A stretch of DNA of 64,000 nucleotides from Diploptera punctata (GCA_030220185.1 JASPKZ010007250.1:1029001-1093000); one strand, 5' to 3'. Shown: positions 10,998 through 22,605, counted from the stretch's first letter. Numbers and translations: made by a program. The notes: generated by a model not told the origin, from the sequence alone.

Positions 10998-11258
10998 AAT
11001 AACTCACTGGCACTACCGAATCCATAGGTTCATAAGCCTTGCGATTATAAGCTTTCCACACATCCCTATCCTGAGATAATGCTTTTCAATCATCCCCTGT
11101 ATAATCTATTTCCCTCAAATCATGGTTAATGTTATATCCCACCTAATTATTGGTGTACCAAATGGGCGCTTTCCTTCTGGTTTTCATACAAGAAGCTCCC
11201 ATGCCCCTTTTTCATTCCCCATTCGTGTCTCATGACCTGCATATCGCAGCGTATGATA
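10998..11258 (-). mobile_element. LINE-A 3' fragment
   Basis: Reverse-strand C-terminus with the 3' end AACTCACTGGCACTACCGAA at the left. Frame broken. Confidence 0.85.
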
Positions 11259-11400
11259 CTTCTTCTTCTTCACTTCCTGGTTTAGGCAAGAGTTGCCTGT
11301 TCCGTCTTCACTAATAGATCTAAGACCATCTCTTCCGAGGACGTCCGACATCTCTTCTTCCTATTGGAAAATAATGGAAGATTTTATTTAATAATCTACT
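11259..11400 (-). mobile_element. LINE-B 3' fragment
   Basis: Begins with the (TTC)n complement of the tail, then AGGCAAGAGTTGCCT (3' hairpin), and matches 60563-60690 closely. 5'-truncated. Confidence 0.85.
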
Positions 11401-11466
11401 TCGTATGACACTTAAATATTTTTTATTGTATCTGGTAAGATCATGTAGCTCACTGAATTTCGATGA

Positions 11467-11947
11467 CTGTTTAACTCATGATCCTACCAGTTATATTGTA
11501 TGGATGCGAAACGTGGACTCTTACTTTAAGGGAGGAAATGAGATTACGAATTTTTGAGAATAAAGTTCTTAGGAAATTTTTTTGGACAAAGAGAGATGAA
11601 CAGACAGGTGAATGGAGAAGACTACATAACAATGAACTACATGGTCTATATAGGAAGCCATATATAATAAGAACAGTTAAGTCTTCTAGCCTACGATGGG
11701 CAGGACATGTTGCGCGTATGGGGGAATGAAAGTGTGCATGGAAGTTTCTTGTAGGAAAGCCAGTGGGAAAACGTCCAGTTGGTAGACCAAGAATGAGGTG
11801 GGAGAATAACATTAACTATGATTTGAAGGAAGTAGATTATACAGGGAATGATTGGAAAGGATTAGCTGAGGATAGGGATGTATGGAGAGATTTATGTCCG
11901 CGCGGCCATGAACCTACGGGTTCGATATTGCCAGTAAGTAAGCAAGT
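11467..11947 (+). mobile_element. LINE-A 3' fragment with two long broken frames
   Basis: Encodes ILPVILYGCETWTLTLREE to RWAGHVARMGE (11478-11729), then after a one-base slip MGKRPVGRPRMRWENNINYDL (from 11763). The 3' end is GTAAGTAAGCAAGTA. A reverse-strand R1 abuts it directly. Confidence 0.88.
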
Positions 11948-11950
11948 ATT

Positions 11951-12735
11951 TAACCCATGCACCAAATGGAAGCCAGTGACCAATCACGTTTCAATGAATT
12001 TTGTTTTACAACCAATCATAGTCGTCTTTCACCTCGATATTTATCTACTTCTGTTTATCATATTAAAGAAAGCTCCTCCTTTTTAATATTCTGAACAGGC
12101 CCGAGCATTATTTTGCAATGACTGGCTCTATAAGAAATACGTTAAATATAACAATTTATATATTAAAATGTAAGAATACTAGAATGCAATGGCTCCCAGA
12201 TTGTATATATAGTGCACGAATGTTAGCAGATAGTGCTTGCGGGATATAATAGAAAAATATTTGTAGCAATTGATTATATCACAAAAAAAGAAGAAATCAC
12301 TGCTTGCACTTTCTTAAAAGAGTTATTTTCCAGGTATTTACGCTCCAGAAGAATGTAATTGACGTCCTTACATCGTAGGACATCATAAATGAACTAATAA
12401 CCTATAATGTTGGTTATCAACAGTTTGACGTGTTTAATTTTTTCTCCACTAGGGCGCATTCTTACAATATTGCATTTCTTTTGCAATAAATAATATGATC
12501 TGGTTGCAGTGATGAACAAATGAAACATAACAAACGTTTCTAATTTGTTTTCAAACATCGCCGTTTACATTAAACATACAAATATTTTAAAATAACTATA
12601 TTTAAATAATGATTTATGAGTAAGCTGCTTAATTTTATTCGTTAAATAGTACTAACAAAAGCCACTCTTGATTTTCAAATTCTCTAGGTAAATTGGAAAT
12701 CACTCGTGGAATTACTTATGATAATTGAGTTGGGC
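11951..12735 (-). repeat. R1 dispersed repeat, copy 2
   Basis: Reverse-complement copy of R1, the longest in the window (785 bp). In this reading direction it runs CCAAT, CCAAT, a TATATATAG near 12207, an AATAAA and the terminal hairpin. That order resembles a promoter-to-polyadenylation layout, as in LTRs, but no TG...CA ends are clear. Confidence 0.8.
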
Positions 12736-13559
12736 AGGAATGAAACTTATATTTGATTAAAATGATCGGATAAGATTATTGAATTTTATAGGATCATCCG
12801 GGTTTGATTTGGGTATTGGTCATTAGCTCGTTGGTTAGCATTAAGATTCCCTTCAAGGAAGACGAGAGGTATTTTAAATGTACCACTTTCAACATCTTCT
12901 GTCTTGAGTATAGATGATTATTGTAATACTAATTGAATATGAGAAATATCTGCTTGAATTTAGCGTTATGTACATGAGACTTTATCGGCCGACAACTTGT
13001 TTCCAGTTTGCCGCGCGTCCTCAGCACTGTGCTTATTAAATGCGGGATTTTACACCTTCAAGAACTGTTTTTAAAGTAACACAATATTATCTTACTCTGC
13101 GTACAGTTCCAGCCAAATATCAGATGTTATAGCTTATAATACAAACCATGTTATTTAGTTGGCAGGGTTTATAATTAGGACATACCGTTTTCAGTTAAAA
13201 GAAGAAAAAATATCCGTCCAATTAAAAGATGATGCACTGAAAGAGACCTTGTTCCAAATCTGAACTTGTTTGCATGTTGGTATTTTGACAGTTTTATACT
13301 ACGACGTTACGTTGCCAACTCTAACAACCACATGCCGTTAATCGACACACCTCCAAGCATAATCTTCGCTCTTTTTTTTTAATTTCCTTATTGAAAAATA
13401 CATTTATTTATTCGTGCATTCATTCAATCATTTATTTGTACGCCTATATATGATATTATATCTCTCCAAGGCACGAGATGCCTAGAAAACCCTTAGTCTA
13501 CCTGCAGGCTTCACATTGATATGTGTTACTCAAAGAGATATACTGTCAACTAGACAATA
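12736..13559. other. No gene seen
   Basis: Moderately AT-rich; no recognised repeat or open frame. Confidence 0.5.
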
Positions 13560-13685
13560 TAAGGACAATATTTGGTCAGCATGTCGGGTCTCCCAGCTGT
13601 TAGAGCTGATTTTCTGAACATAGCTACTAATTGCAGCTACCCAAATTCATCAAGATGCTGCAGAGCACCGGTCTCAATCTGGCCG

Positions 13686-13688
<3 letters not shown>
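13560..13688 (-). mobile_element. SINE-2-related fragment
   Basis: The reverse strand resembles the diverged SINE-2 at 21899-22195 and the sequence just after it (GGGTCTCCCAGC, CCCAAATTCATCAAGATGCTGC). Truncated on both sides. Confidence 0.45.

Positions 13689-13689
<1 letters not shown>

Positions 13690-13740
<51 letters not shown>
13690..13740. repeat. (TA)n microsatellite
   Basis: About 25 TA units with one AA interruption. Confidence 0.95.
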
Positions 13741-13741
<1 letters not shown>

Positions 13742-14815
13742 CAACCAGAACAAACATATGTTACATTTAAATACAAACAAATCCAATAACAGTACGTAGT
13801 AGACAATTCATTATCTGGTAAAACTGAACGATAATGAAAATAATGTCTGATAATAGAATAAAATTAAATAAAATTAAAATTAAACTAATGGAATAATGTA
13901 TACTCAAAGGAATAACGGGGGCACGCCGTAGCGTAGTGGTTAAGGTACTGCGCTACAAGCCAGAAGGTCGCGGGTTCAAGTCCCGGTGGGGTCAGGATTT
14001 TAAACTGACTGAAACTTTCTGGCGGCACTATGGCCCTGGGGTCGACTCAGCCTCTAACGTAAATGAGTACCAGACGCTTGTTCTGGGGGTAAAGGCGGCC
14101 GTCACGCAGGGCTGACAACCCGGCTGACATCAAGTGCCGATTGTCTAGAAAAAAGTGGGAGCCTTAATCTCCTATTACCCCAAGGGCCTCCTGAGGCCTG
14201 TCGTGGGATCACTTTACTTTTTTACAAAGGAATAACAGCTCGATTCTACTATACATAAAAAGAAAAGAAAAAAGTTATAGGCCCTACAAAGAAAGTAATA
14301 AACTCTAATGAATTAATCTATCGCTTATATATAAGTATTAGTTAAATATATTGACAAATGTTAATACTACTTTTATTAAATAATAAAAAAACAAATTATT
14401 AATTGTTAATAAAGTAATATTAGTGAGATGTTTCTGTTAATAATTGTATTTTCAATTCATTTCTGAAATATGGTAAAGTTTGGCAGTTTCTGACATAAGG
14501 TGGAGGAGAATTCCATGTTCTAGCAAGATGAACTGTAAACTATTTCGAATAATAGGGAGTGTGATGAGGAGGGATATAAAGGACGATGTGCTGATGGGAT
14601 CGTGAGCCTAATTTACATCTATTTATAAATTTTAAAGTTGTGTCTGTTTCGCCAACAAATGTTAAATTATATCTAAGATATGCAAGCTCATTGACCTTAT
14701 CTATTAACTTATTGTTTATGCAAATTTTGCTTGTAACCGGGCATTTTCCACAAAATGCCATGACTTTTGTTTTATCAATGTTGTTTTCCATATCATATTT
14801 TCATTAATTTTATTT
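13742..14815 (-). mobile_element. LINE-G 3' part (CR1-like) hosting a SINE-2
   Basis: The reverse strand encodes a short RT C-terminal piece (ENNIDKTKVMAFCGKCPVTSKI, 14540-14791) followed by a long AT-rich 3' UTR. The UTR is colinear with 41145-41530 on the other strand. The SINE-2 at 13917-14224 splits the UTR. Confidence 0.75.
13917..14224 (+). mobile_element. SINE-2, full length with 12-bp target-site duplication
   Basis: tRNA-like head with box A (TAGCGTAGTGGTTAAGG) and box B (GGTTCAAGTCC), then a core (GTCGACTCAGCCTCT, GGCTGACAACCCGGCTGACA) and a 3' palindrome GGCCTCCTGAGGCC ahead of a T-rich end. CAAAGGAATAAC occurs at 13905-13916 and 14225-14236. The unoccupied site is seen in the other LINE-G copy at about 41363-41374. 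Confidence 0.95.
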
Positions 14816-15229
14816 ACATTAATTGCAGAATACTGAAGCTCACCTTTGTTGATTAATTGATTTAAAAATTAATTGGATGATATTAAAGAGAGATAACTAT
14901 TGGGAAGTTGAGATAAGAATGGACATGATTTAAGTAGGCACAATATGTAAATTGTGGGGAAAGTAAAGCGATAGCCTCATAGGTTATCTTGGAAATTCTG
15001 AAATATCGTGTATATTAACATGTCATTCAAATTATCTGCCTATTGTTTTATTATATAACAACACGAAAACTAGTAAAAACCAGATATTCGCAGATAATAA
15101 TTTCTCTTTTGTACAATACGCAAATCCACTATCAGATATTTATAAGGTTTTTGTTTCTAAAGTAGGTCATGGAAAGAGCTGTTATTCTGCTTATATGTCA
15201 TCACTAGACTCCGGATATATGGCAAAATG
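14816..15229. other. No gene seen
   Basis: AT-rich; nothing recognised. Confidence 0.5.
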
Positions 15230-15336
15230 CCTTTATTTTATTTGTATACAGATGGTCAATGTTTACACATCTTTCTGTATCTAAAGTTTTGATTTTTTGT
15301 TCACTCGTCCCTATCCATCCACTCCATGTCTCCCAG

Positions 15337-15741
15337 TCCTCTTATTCTCATTCCAGACCTCATTTCTTGAATCCATGAGTTTCCAGGTCTTCATTTCTTT
15401 CTTGTCCACCGCTGTAGTTTCGAGGTAGCGTGCTTTATTCTCATCGCAGACCTTATTTCTTGAATCCATGAGTTTCCAGGTCTTCATTTCTTTCTTGCCC
15501 ACCGCTGTGGTCTTGAGGTAGCGTGCTGCCTTGTCCTCTTATTCTCATCGCAGGCCTTATTTCTTTAATCCATGAGTTTCCAGGTCTTCATGTATTTCTT
15601 GTCCACCGCTGTGGTCTCGAGGTAGCGTGCTGCCTTGTCCTCTTATTCTCATCGCAGACCTTATTTCTTGAATCCATGAGTTTCCAGGTCTTCACATCTT
15701 TCTTGTCCACCGCTGTGGTCTCGAGGTAGCGTGCTGCCTTG
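15337..15741 (+). repeat. Four tandem units of LINE-H flank plus SINE head
   Basis: Units start at 15337, 15434, 15534 and 15638 (97, 100, 104 and 104 bp). Each carries about 64 bp of LINE-H (CTTATTCTCATCGCAGACC, GAGTTTCCAGGTCTTC) and about 38 bp of SINE-1 head with box A. Only the last continues into box B and the SINE body. The array arose after the SINE inserted. Confidence 0.93.
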
Positions 15742-16048
15742 TCACCCCAGCGGGCCCGGGGTTCGATCCCCGATCGGGGCAGTTTTTCTGGTTGAGGTTT
15801 TTATCGGGGTTTTTCCTTACCTGTAAGACAAATGTCAGGAAAACTTTAAGGCCTAAACGGTCCTCGAAATCATATGACCATCATCATCATCCTTATAATT
15901 ATCATCATCATCATCATCCTTCACCGGTGTGGAAAGCAACGGGAAGCTACCACACCTACAATTCCCTAGTAAAGCTGCAATCATAACATGCAAATGCTAT
16001 GATTGCAGTGAAGGACCTGCCTTCGGGCTGAATTACTATGGATGGATT
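15705..16048 (+). mobile_element. SINE-1, full length, at the end of the tandem array
   Basis: Head (GTCCACCGCTGTGGTC) through box B (GGTTCGATCCC), body, both 3' hairpins (one worn to CTGCCTTCGGGCTG) and the GGATGGAT tail. The sequences on either side (ATTTCTTTCTT in the array and ATTTATTTCTT after the tail) fit a mutated target duplication. Confidence 0.9.
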
Positions 16049-16159
16049 TATTTCTTCTTCCAGGACACCATTGCAATGTTTCACTGGGTAACCTTTCTTC
16101 TTTCATTCGTCGTACATGCTCGTATACCAATTTAGTTGCTTATCTAATTACACAAACGT

Positions 16160-17020
16160 GAATGTTTGTTTGTTTGTTCGTATTTTATGTGCTGCCATAC
16201 GGTTCACCTGATTGTGATGAAACTTTTTGCACATTGTTCAGGATTTTCTCGCGAAGGTTATACGCTATAAGAGAGTTTTAATTGTCAAGCCCTTCATCCT
16301 TAGAAATCACCCTTTGTAGAGAAAAAAAGTAGCTTTTTGGACTCTTAAATGGCTTACGCTGCCTAACCATAACAAATGCACAAAATAAACGTACACAGAA
16401 TTGAATATATAAAAAAACTCTACAAAAAGTCCGCGACAGCATATGTTTATATTTTACGGATAACTCACAATAGCCATTTTTATCTCTCATTGATGCCAAA
16501 AAGATCGGGGTAAGTAGATACGCGGGTAAGCATAGCAGCGCACGGCGAGTATTCTTTTATGAATAACTCAAAATAAGGAATTTTGTCTTTCAGCTCATTT
16601 ATGCCAAGTACATCGGGATACGTAGATTCCCGGGTAATCAGCACGGGATACCTAAAAATAATTACTATATGGCTATAGTTATAGTGAATGCTTGAATATT
16701 ACATTTTGGAAGATACAATTTTATTTACTATTTGGATTGTATGAAAAGTAGTTTGGAATGGAATTAATTAGTTTATTGGTTGTTTTAGCTACAACAATGA
16801 AGAGAGCAAGTTTATAATTATTTTTCCTTTTACTTATTCAACTAAACATAAAAACACAATTCTCGTCTTTCAGCTAATTTATGCCAAGAAGATCGGGGTA
16901 AGTAGCATCTTGGGCAACCTAAAAATAATGACGATATAAATTTAAAATTATTTTTTCTTTTACCTATTCAACTAAACGCGAAAACAATATAATTTATTTA
17001 GGCGTCGTACCGCATAACAT
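16160..17020 (+). repeat. HR dispersed repeat, copy 1
   Basis: Starts near (TTTG)n, continues TTATGTGCTGCCATACGG and several degenerate internal repeats (GATCGGG, CCCGGGTAATCAGCACGGG), and ends with TTTATTTAGGCGTCGTACCGC. Reverse-strand copies are at 38104 and 58480. It could be a non-autonomous Helitron-like element; no terminal structure proves that. Confidence 0.6.
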
Positions 17021-17104
17021 ATATATATACACACACACATACGACATAAATACTATCAGTCTGTCAAATACTAACGTAATTTTTTATAATTTCAAATACA
17101 CCGT

Positions 17105-17262
17105 TTTTGTTATATTTAATAAATAATAATGATAGTAAAAGGACGCAGGAATGTTGGTAGACCGAAGAAGAGATAGATCCAACTTTTGAATGAGAATCTA
17201 TGAGACCGGAACAAGCCACATGGGCTTAATCCGTGATTGTTTATGATGATGATGATGATAAT
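17105..17262 (+). mobile_element. LINE-C 3' end
   Basis: Carries RRNVGRPKKR coding text, the hairpin AAGCCACATGGGCTT (about 17212-17226) and a (GAT)n/(AAT)n tail. Confidence 0.75.
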
Positions 17263-17351
17263 AATAGTAATATTATTACAAGTGAACACAAAAAAAAATA
17301 ATAAGGAAAGTACAAAAAATATAATAATAATAACCTATAACTTAATTAAAT

Positions 17352-17368
17352 TATTATTATTATTGTTG

Positions 17369-17457
<89 letters not shown>
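17352..17457. repeat. (TTA)n microsatellite
   Basis: About 100 bp of TTA repeats. Confidence 0.97.
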
Positions 17458-17458
17458 G

Positions 17459-17670
17459 GCTTGTTAATAAAATATGTCCCTTTTACGCGACGAGCCAACC
17501 ACTCTTTTACCGCTGACATATGTAGGGAAATAAGCGTAACTAAATTAGCCGCAAGGGAGTGGAACAACCTTGCCCCATGTGAGCATGTACAAGTACAGGC
17601 AAGCAGAGAGAAATTAATTTTCTTTATTCATACGTTCCCTAATCACTTCATTTCTCATTCTGTCTGATAG
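17459..17670 (+). other. Unrecognised 68-codon open frame
   Basis: Open from 17461 to 17667 (begins MLIKYVPFTRRANHSF, includes AAREWNNLAPCEH). The REWNNLAP text resembles the RAWNSLP motif of CR1-like LINE C-termini, so a LINE remnant is the likeliest reading. A short part (TAATTTAGTTACG in reverse) recurs near 26560 and 39470. Confidence 0.35.
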
Positions 17671-18145
17671 AACGTGGTAAAAAAAAAAAACAATTTCTGA
17701 GATTAATAATTTTGATCTCAAATTTCAATTTAGTTACCAGGCTTCCTTTCGGTGTGAAGCCAGATTTCGGACTATAGACTATACTATCGATAGATTTTTA
17801 GTATTTCTGAAATATCAAATACAAGACACTTATTTTCACATTATGATATTGCTTTGTGGACTTTATAACAATCGAATCTCAAATTAAAGTTTAATTACGA
17901 TAATTATTGCAGAAGATTAACTTAATCCTGCCTTACATGTTGACCTTCCCATGTACTTTGCCACGCTTTCACGAAGGTCCAATGTACTGCCTTAACTAAT
18001 TGCAATCAGAATTGATAAGAATCCCTGTAAAGCATTCTAATGTGTTTCCCAGAGTGGACCCTGTGTTTAATCTCTTTCTTGACGTCAATCCTGTTTGTGT
18101 TCATTTATTCAGTTCTTTAGTACCTAAGAACAATAATTACAACCG
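17671..18145. other. No gene seen
   Basis: AT-rich; nothing recognised. Confidence 0.5.
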
Positions 18146-18328
18146 GGGATGAGGTACACAAAGAAATTAAATATAGGTTCAATTCTGGAAATGCATGCTA
18201 TTATGCATTACAAGGACTCTTGACGTCCCAACTTCTCTCAAAAAACGTTAAACTGAAAATATATAAAGCTGTTATTCTCCAGCTATATTATATGGATGTG
18301 AAACATGGACTCTTACTTTAAGGGAGGA

Positions 18329-18574
18329 TTAATAGTAATAAAATTCATTGTTTAAAACCGTTGAGGTGGATAGTTATAAAATAAAATAAGTTATAATGTA
18401 TCTTCTTAGGTCAGAGCCATCGTCCTCAACTTATAAAATATGTATGCTTTACATTAGAACCAACACCGAGAACATCAAGTAATGTAGTGAAGAAAGACCT
18501 GCTGAAGATGAAATTGAGATTCTGAAAGGCCTTCAGACAAAAAAAGCATACATTTTTATAAGTTGAGGACAGTT
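18329..18574. mobile_element. Insertion with inverted 27-bp repeats in LINE-A
   Basis: GTCCTCAACTTATAAAA (from 18431) and its complement (to 18570, TTTTTATAAGTTGAGGAC) face each other inside a segment foreign to LINE-A. Exact ends are unclear. Confidence 0.5.
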
Positions 18575-18819
18575 TTTAACAGTGAGCACATGATGTTTAT
18601 GGGAAACCAGATATAATAAGAACAGTAGAGTATCATAGACTGCGATGGGTAGAACAAGTATATCGAATGGCGAATGAAAGAGGGGCATGACTTTTTTGAG
18701 GGGAAATGATAGGGAAAACGCCCAGTTGGTAGACCAGGAATGAGGTGAGAGAATAACATTACCCACGATTTGAGATAAGTATTATACAGGCGATGATTTA
18801 AAAATGTTAGCTCAAGACT

Positions 18820-19389
18820 TAAACATAGGCTCAATTCTGGAAATGCGTGCTACTATGCATTGCAGAGACTCTTGATGTCCCAATTCCTTTCAAAAAACGT
18901 TAAACTGAAAATATATAAAACTGTTATTCTACCAGTTATATTATATGGGTGCGAAACATGGACTCTTACTTTAAGGGAGGAAAGGAGTTTACGAGTATTT
19001 GAGAATAAAGTTCTTAGGAAAATTTTTGGACCAATGAGAGATGAACAGACAGGTGAATGGAGGAGACTGCATAACAGTGAATTACATGGTCTTTATAGGA
19101 AGCCAGATATAATAAGAACAGTTAAGTCTCGTAGACTGCGATGGGCAGGACATGTGGCACGAATGGCGAATGAAAGACGTGCATGGAAGCTTTTTGTAGG
19201 AAAACCAGAGGGAAAACGCCCAGTTGGTAGACCAATAATGAGGTGGGAGAATAACATTAACTATGATTTGAGGGAAGTAGATTATACAGTGATGAATGGA
19301 AAATATTAGCTTAGGATAGGGATGTGTGGAGAGCTTACGTCCGCGCGGCCATGAACCTACGGGTTCGATAGTACCAGTGAGTTAGTTAT
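18820..19389 (+). mobile_element. LINE-A nested in LINE-A, 5'-truncated
   Basis: CTCAAGACT at 18811-18819 and 19390-19398 brackets it. The C-terminal frame 18860-19309 (149 codons) is open through ILPVILYGCETWTLTL, RRLRWAGHVARMANERRAW and KRPVGRP, then shifts near 19290. The 3' terminus and short (GTTA)n tail are present. Confidence 0.88.
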
Positions 19390-19479
19390 CTCAAGACTGG
19401 GATGTATGGAGCGTTTATTTCTACGCGGCCATGAACCTGTGGGTTCGATAGTGCCAGTGAGTTGGTTAGTTAGTTAGTT

Positions 19480-19896
19480 CTATATACAGGGGGGGGGCAG
19501 ACTATCGTGAGGATCGTAACCTGAAATATTTATTGCACTATCCTAATATTATCAGCTGAATGGAATGAAAGTTTATTCTACGGTGTTATTTAAAGTTGTA
19601 GGTCGTCTTCCAGATCCGACACACCAGGTTCCAGTCCCATGACCCATACGCCATTTTAGGGTTGGACCCGTGGGCAAATTTCTCATTTAAACTACAGGGA
19701 AGTACTCCTTACATGGTGGATTGGATATCCCTCACAACCTGGCGTCCGACCTCACACCACTAGGCTCTACTAAGGCAGGGACGGCCGTCTACTTCGCGCA
19801 GTGGGTTACCGTTGTTGGATTCTGACTTTGATTTCTGTGTCTTGCAATTAAAAACGGCAGATGATTTTTTTTAGACACGGCCTTGGTACATACAAC
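19480..19896. other. No gene seen; GC-richer stretch
   Basis: A (G)9 run at about 19488 opens a GC-richer segment. No motif decides what it is. Confidence 0.45.
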
Positions 19897-20470
19897 GCTT
19901 CTTCTTCTTCTTCACTTCACGGGCTAGGCAAAATGCCTGTTCCGCCTCACAGTTGTTCTGTCCATCTTTTCTCTGGCCTTCCTACATTTCTTGAACCTTT
20001 TGTCTTGTAGTTAAATGCTGCTTTTGGTAATCTTGTTACGTTCATTCTTTCGACATGTCTAAAACATTTTTCTCTATATTCTTTGATTTTATTATTCATT
20101 GGATATATATTTAACTCTGTTCTTATATCTTCATTCTTTATCCGATCCATTCTTGTGCAGCCTTTTGTTCTTCTAAGGAAGTTCATTTCTGCGCTCTGTA
20201 TTCTACTTTGTAATTTTTTGGTCATTACCCAAGTTTCACTCCCATAAAGTAATGCAGGAACTGCCAATGTTTTATAAAACTTCAATCTGGTATCTCTTCT
20301 TGTCTTGTTATTTAATGTTCTATGTATAGTTCCACATATCATTTGAAATCTTGACAGTTTCACATTTACGTCTCTTTCAGTTTTTGTGTTTATAGTGAAA
20401 TTACAACCCAAATAAGTAAAATGTGTTACTAGTTCCAGAGATTTGTCTATTACGATTTTTTATCTTATAT
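19897..20470 (-). mobile_element. LINE-B, 5'-truncated
   Basis: (TTC)n tail complement at the left, hairpin AGGCAAAATGCCT (about 19925-19937), then a 154-codon open frame (20411 to 19947): MGCNFTINTKTERDVNVKL, FYKTLAVPALLYGSETW, LRRTKGCTRMDRIKNEDI, VGRPEKRW. Only the post-palm region survives, so it is inactive. Confidence 0.88.
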
Positions 20471-20544
20471 GTTCACTTCCTCAAAATGCCATTATTTATG
20501 TTTTTCCTTTGATATTTTAAAATTATATTCTTGACGTAACTGAT

Positions 20545-20641
20545 TTGTTTAGTCTATATTTTAATATCTTAAAATTGTAATATGTATGTAATTTTGTATA
20601 ATTCTGCTATTCGCTGGTTGAGTGGAAGAGAAGGCCTAAAG

Positions 20642-20735
<94 letters not shown>
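20545..20735 (+). mobile_element. LINE-F 3' UTR end with long (TTA)n tail
   Basis: ATTCGCTGGTTGAGTGGAAG and GAGAAGGCCTAAAGCA precede about 95 bp of TTA repeats (20640-20733). It is the sense-strand version of 9303-9400. Confidence 0.88.
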
Positions 20736-20811
20736 TTCACAATGCTTCTCTGGGAAAAATTTCAAGATAGGTTTTTTTTCGGCATGTAATGGTTGACAGT
20801 TCCCTTGTCAG

Positions 20812-20886
20812 AATTGCGATGTACGGAGAGGATATGCTCGCGAAACCATGAACCTTCGAGTTCAATTGCCCCACTGAGTTAGTTAT
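20812..20886 (+). mobile_element. LINE-A 3' tip
   Basis: Only the last 75 bp (GAACCTTCGAGTTC, GAGTTAGTTA) remain. Confidence 0.7.
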
Positions 20887-21229
20887 GTGTGGTACGTGTA
20901 CATGAAGGTGTATAAGACAAACAGATCTTATATAAGATAGTTGGTATAACATGTAAAACAAAATAAAAGTTTTTTTTTCCATCTGCCGATGTTTGATTCT
21001 ATAGCCTATCAATCAATTATAGCGTTGTCAAGGTAACGACAGACGCAATAAACGTAGACGTCCATGACTGACAGTTGAAAGATGGAAAGTAAAGACTTAA
21101 TGACAGAGTTAAATGACGCATTTAATTATATATGAAGAAATATTCTTACACAATAATCAAATAGAATAACATTGCATTATCAGCAATTATTTATCTAATT
21201 CGTGTTATGGAGGGAATTGAAAATTTAAA
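20887..21229. other. No gene seen
   Basis: AT-rich; nothing recognised. Confidence 0.5.
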
Positions 21230-21845
21230 CAGTAAAACCTGTCTTAGCCGGAATCCTTATAAGAAGGAAAAAATCTCCAGAACGGTACGATTTTATATAT
21301 AAAATCGTCCTATATAAGCCGGAACCTTCATAACGTGGAAACGGAATGGTTTTTAAAGTACCAATAGTTAATTTTTACCTCAGTAAGACAGAAAATTATT
21401 CTTAAGCACGTTCTAATTACAGTATTAATGACCACACGTGAAATGTCTGCATATGACGCTTTCTGCATTATATCGTTTTATCTTCTTGTGTTGCCATTGT
21501 ATTGGGATACCCTTGCTTATGTGTGACAGCGGGGAATCCCTCGCTTTTCCTTGCCTGTTTACGTTACCTGCGAGGAAGTTGGGAAACTATTCCTGTAGTT
21601 GAGTTCCTTCTCGCTTTTGTGTAATAAAGTTATTTTGTATTGCCGTGCAAACTGAGCTCTCTTACATACACTATTTTGTCTATATTTCAGTCAATATGTT
21701 ATATCTTTAAAGCGTGCTTGTAAAACCCTTACATGCGTGAGACAATTCAAGCTTGTAATTTGGGAACTCTTTTTAAGAAGGAAAACTGCCAAGACGGAAA
21801 TATATTTAAGGAACCATCATGTTCCTTCATAGATAGATTTTACTG
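21230..21845. mobile_element. Possible pogo-like non-autonomous TIR element
   Basis: Begins CAGTAAAACCTGTCTTAGCC and ends with the inverted AGATTTTACTG. Interior text (CCGGAATCC, AAGAAGGAAAA) recurs in inverted form. The pattern is that of pogo/Tigger-type termini. TA flanks are not clean, and inner TIR identity is low. Confidence 0.4.
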
Positions 21846-21898
21846 TATTAAAAACAAAATCTAATATTTCATTTTAAGCAGAATAGGTGACTTGCAGA

Positions 21899-22195
21899 CC
21901 CGCGCCGTAGCTGAGCCGTTTAAGGCAATGTTGCCATGGTGCAGAGTTATGGGACTTGCGTTGGTTCGAATTCCAGTGGGGACGATATTTTGTAATGGAA
22001 TTCGGCTAGTAGGACTGGTGCCTTCCCAGCATCGTGAGGAATTTGGGGAAGCTACGGTCGACTCAGCCTCTCTAACGGAAATGAGTACTTGGAGATTGTT
22101 CTGGGGATAAAGGAGGTCGTCACGCAGGGCTGACAACCCGGCTGACATCAAGTGTCGATTGTCTAGAAAAAGTGGGAGCCTTTACAATACATAGT
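21899..22195 (+). mobile_element. SINE-2, diverged subfamily
   Basis: Head with GCCGTAGCTGAGCCGTTTAAGG (box A region) and GGTTCGAATTCC (box B), then the SINE-2 core (GTCGACTCAGCCTCT, GGCTGACAACCCGGCTGACA) and AAAAGTGGGAGCC. The stretch between head and core differs from 13917-14224, so this is a separate subfamily. Confidence 0.8.
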
Positions 22196-22261
22196 AGCTC
22201 CAGGTTAAGAGAACCAGGTAGAATGGCTGGGGAACCCGACATGCTGATCACATGCTACCTA

Positions 22262-22571
22262 GTAAAGTAAAAGTAAAGTGATCCCACAACAGGCCCGGAG
22301 GCCTTTGGGGTAGTAGGAGGTTAGGGCTCCCACTTTTTTTCTAGACAACCGGCACTTTATGTCAGCCGGGTTGTCAGCCCTGCGTGACGGCCGCCTTTAC
22401 CCCCAGAACAAGCGTCGGTACTCATTTCCGTTAGAGGCTGAGTCGACCTCAGGGTCATAGTGCGCCAGAGGGTTTGGGTCAGTTTAAGAATCCTGACCCC
22501 AACGGGACTTGAACCTTCGACCCTCCGGCGTGTAGCTCAGTGCCTTAAACACTACGCTACGGCGTGCCCCT
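22262..22571 (-). mobile_element. SINE-2, full length
   Basis: Reverse-strand copy flanked by ACATGCTACCTA (22250-22261) and ACGTGCTACCTA (22572-22583), one mismatch. Head, core and terminal AGTAAAGTAAA complement are intact. Confidence 0.92.
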
Positions 22572-22605
22572 ACGTGCTACCTATATACTGTTATATTTTA
22601 TTCTA

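Larger units (their letters stand above)
15230..16140 (-). mobile_element. LINE-H remnant split by a SINE-1
   Basis: Pieces 15230-15400 and 16050-16140 together match 950-1225. Their reverse strand reads TWKLMDSRNEVWNENKRTG and related text. The gap between them is the SINE-1 and the tandem array it seeded. Confidence 0.65.
18146..19479 (+). mobile_element. LINE-A copy interrupted twice
   Basis: Three colinear pieces belong to one copy: 18146-18328, 18575-18819 and 19390-19479, ending in the (GTTA)n tail. It is interrupted by an unknown 246-bp insertion and by a second LINE-A. Coding is destroyed. Confidence 0.85.

Noticed and set aside
13920..13995. tRNA gene
   Set aside because: Has box A and box B but cannot form a proper acceptor stem and continues into a repeated SINE-2 body; same for the SINE-1 heads.
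15337..15741. CRISPR-like array
   Set aside because: Units are full-length tandem repeats without unique spacers, in a eukaryotic SINE context.
16160..17020. Confident Helitron call for the HR repeat
   Set aside because: Some copies end near CTAG after a GC-rich stretch, but no clear 5' TC, no 3' hairpin and no Rep/helicase coding are visible.
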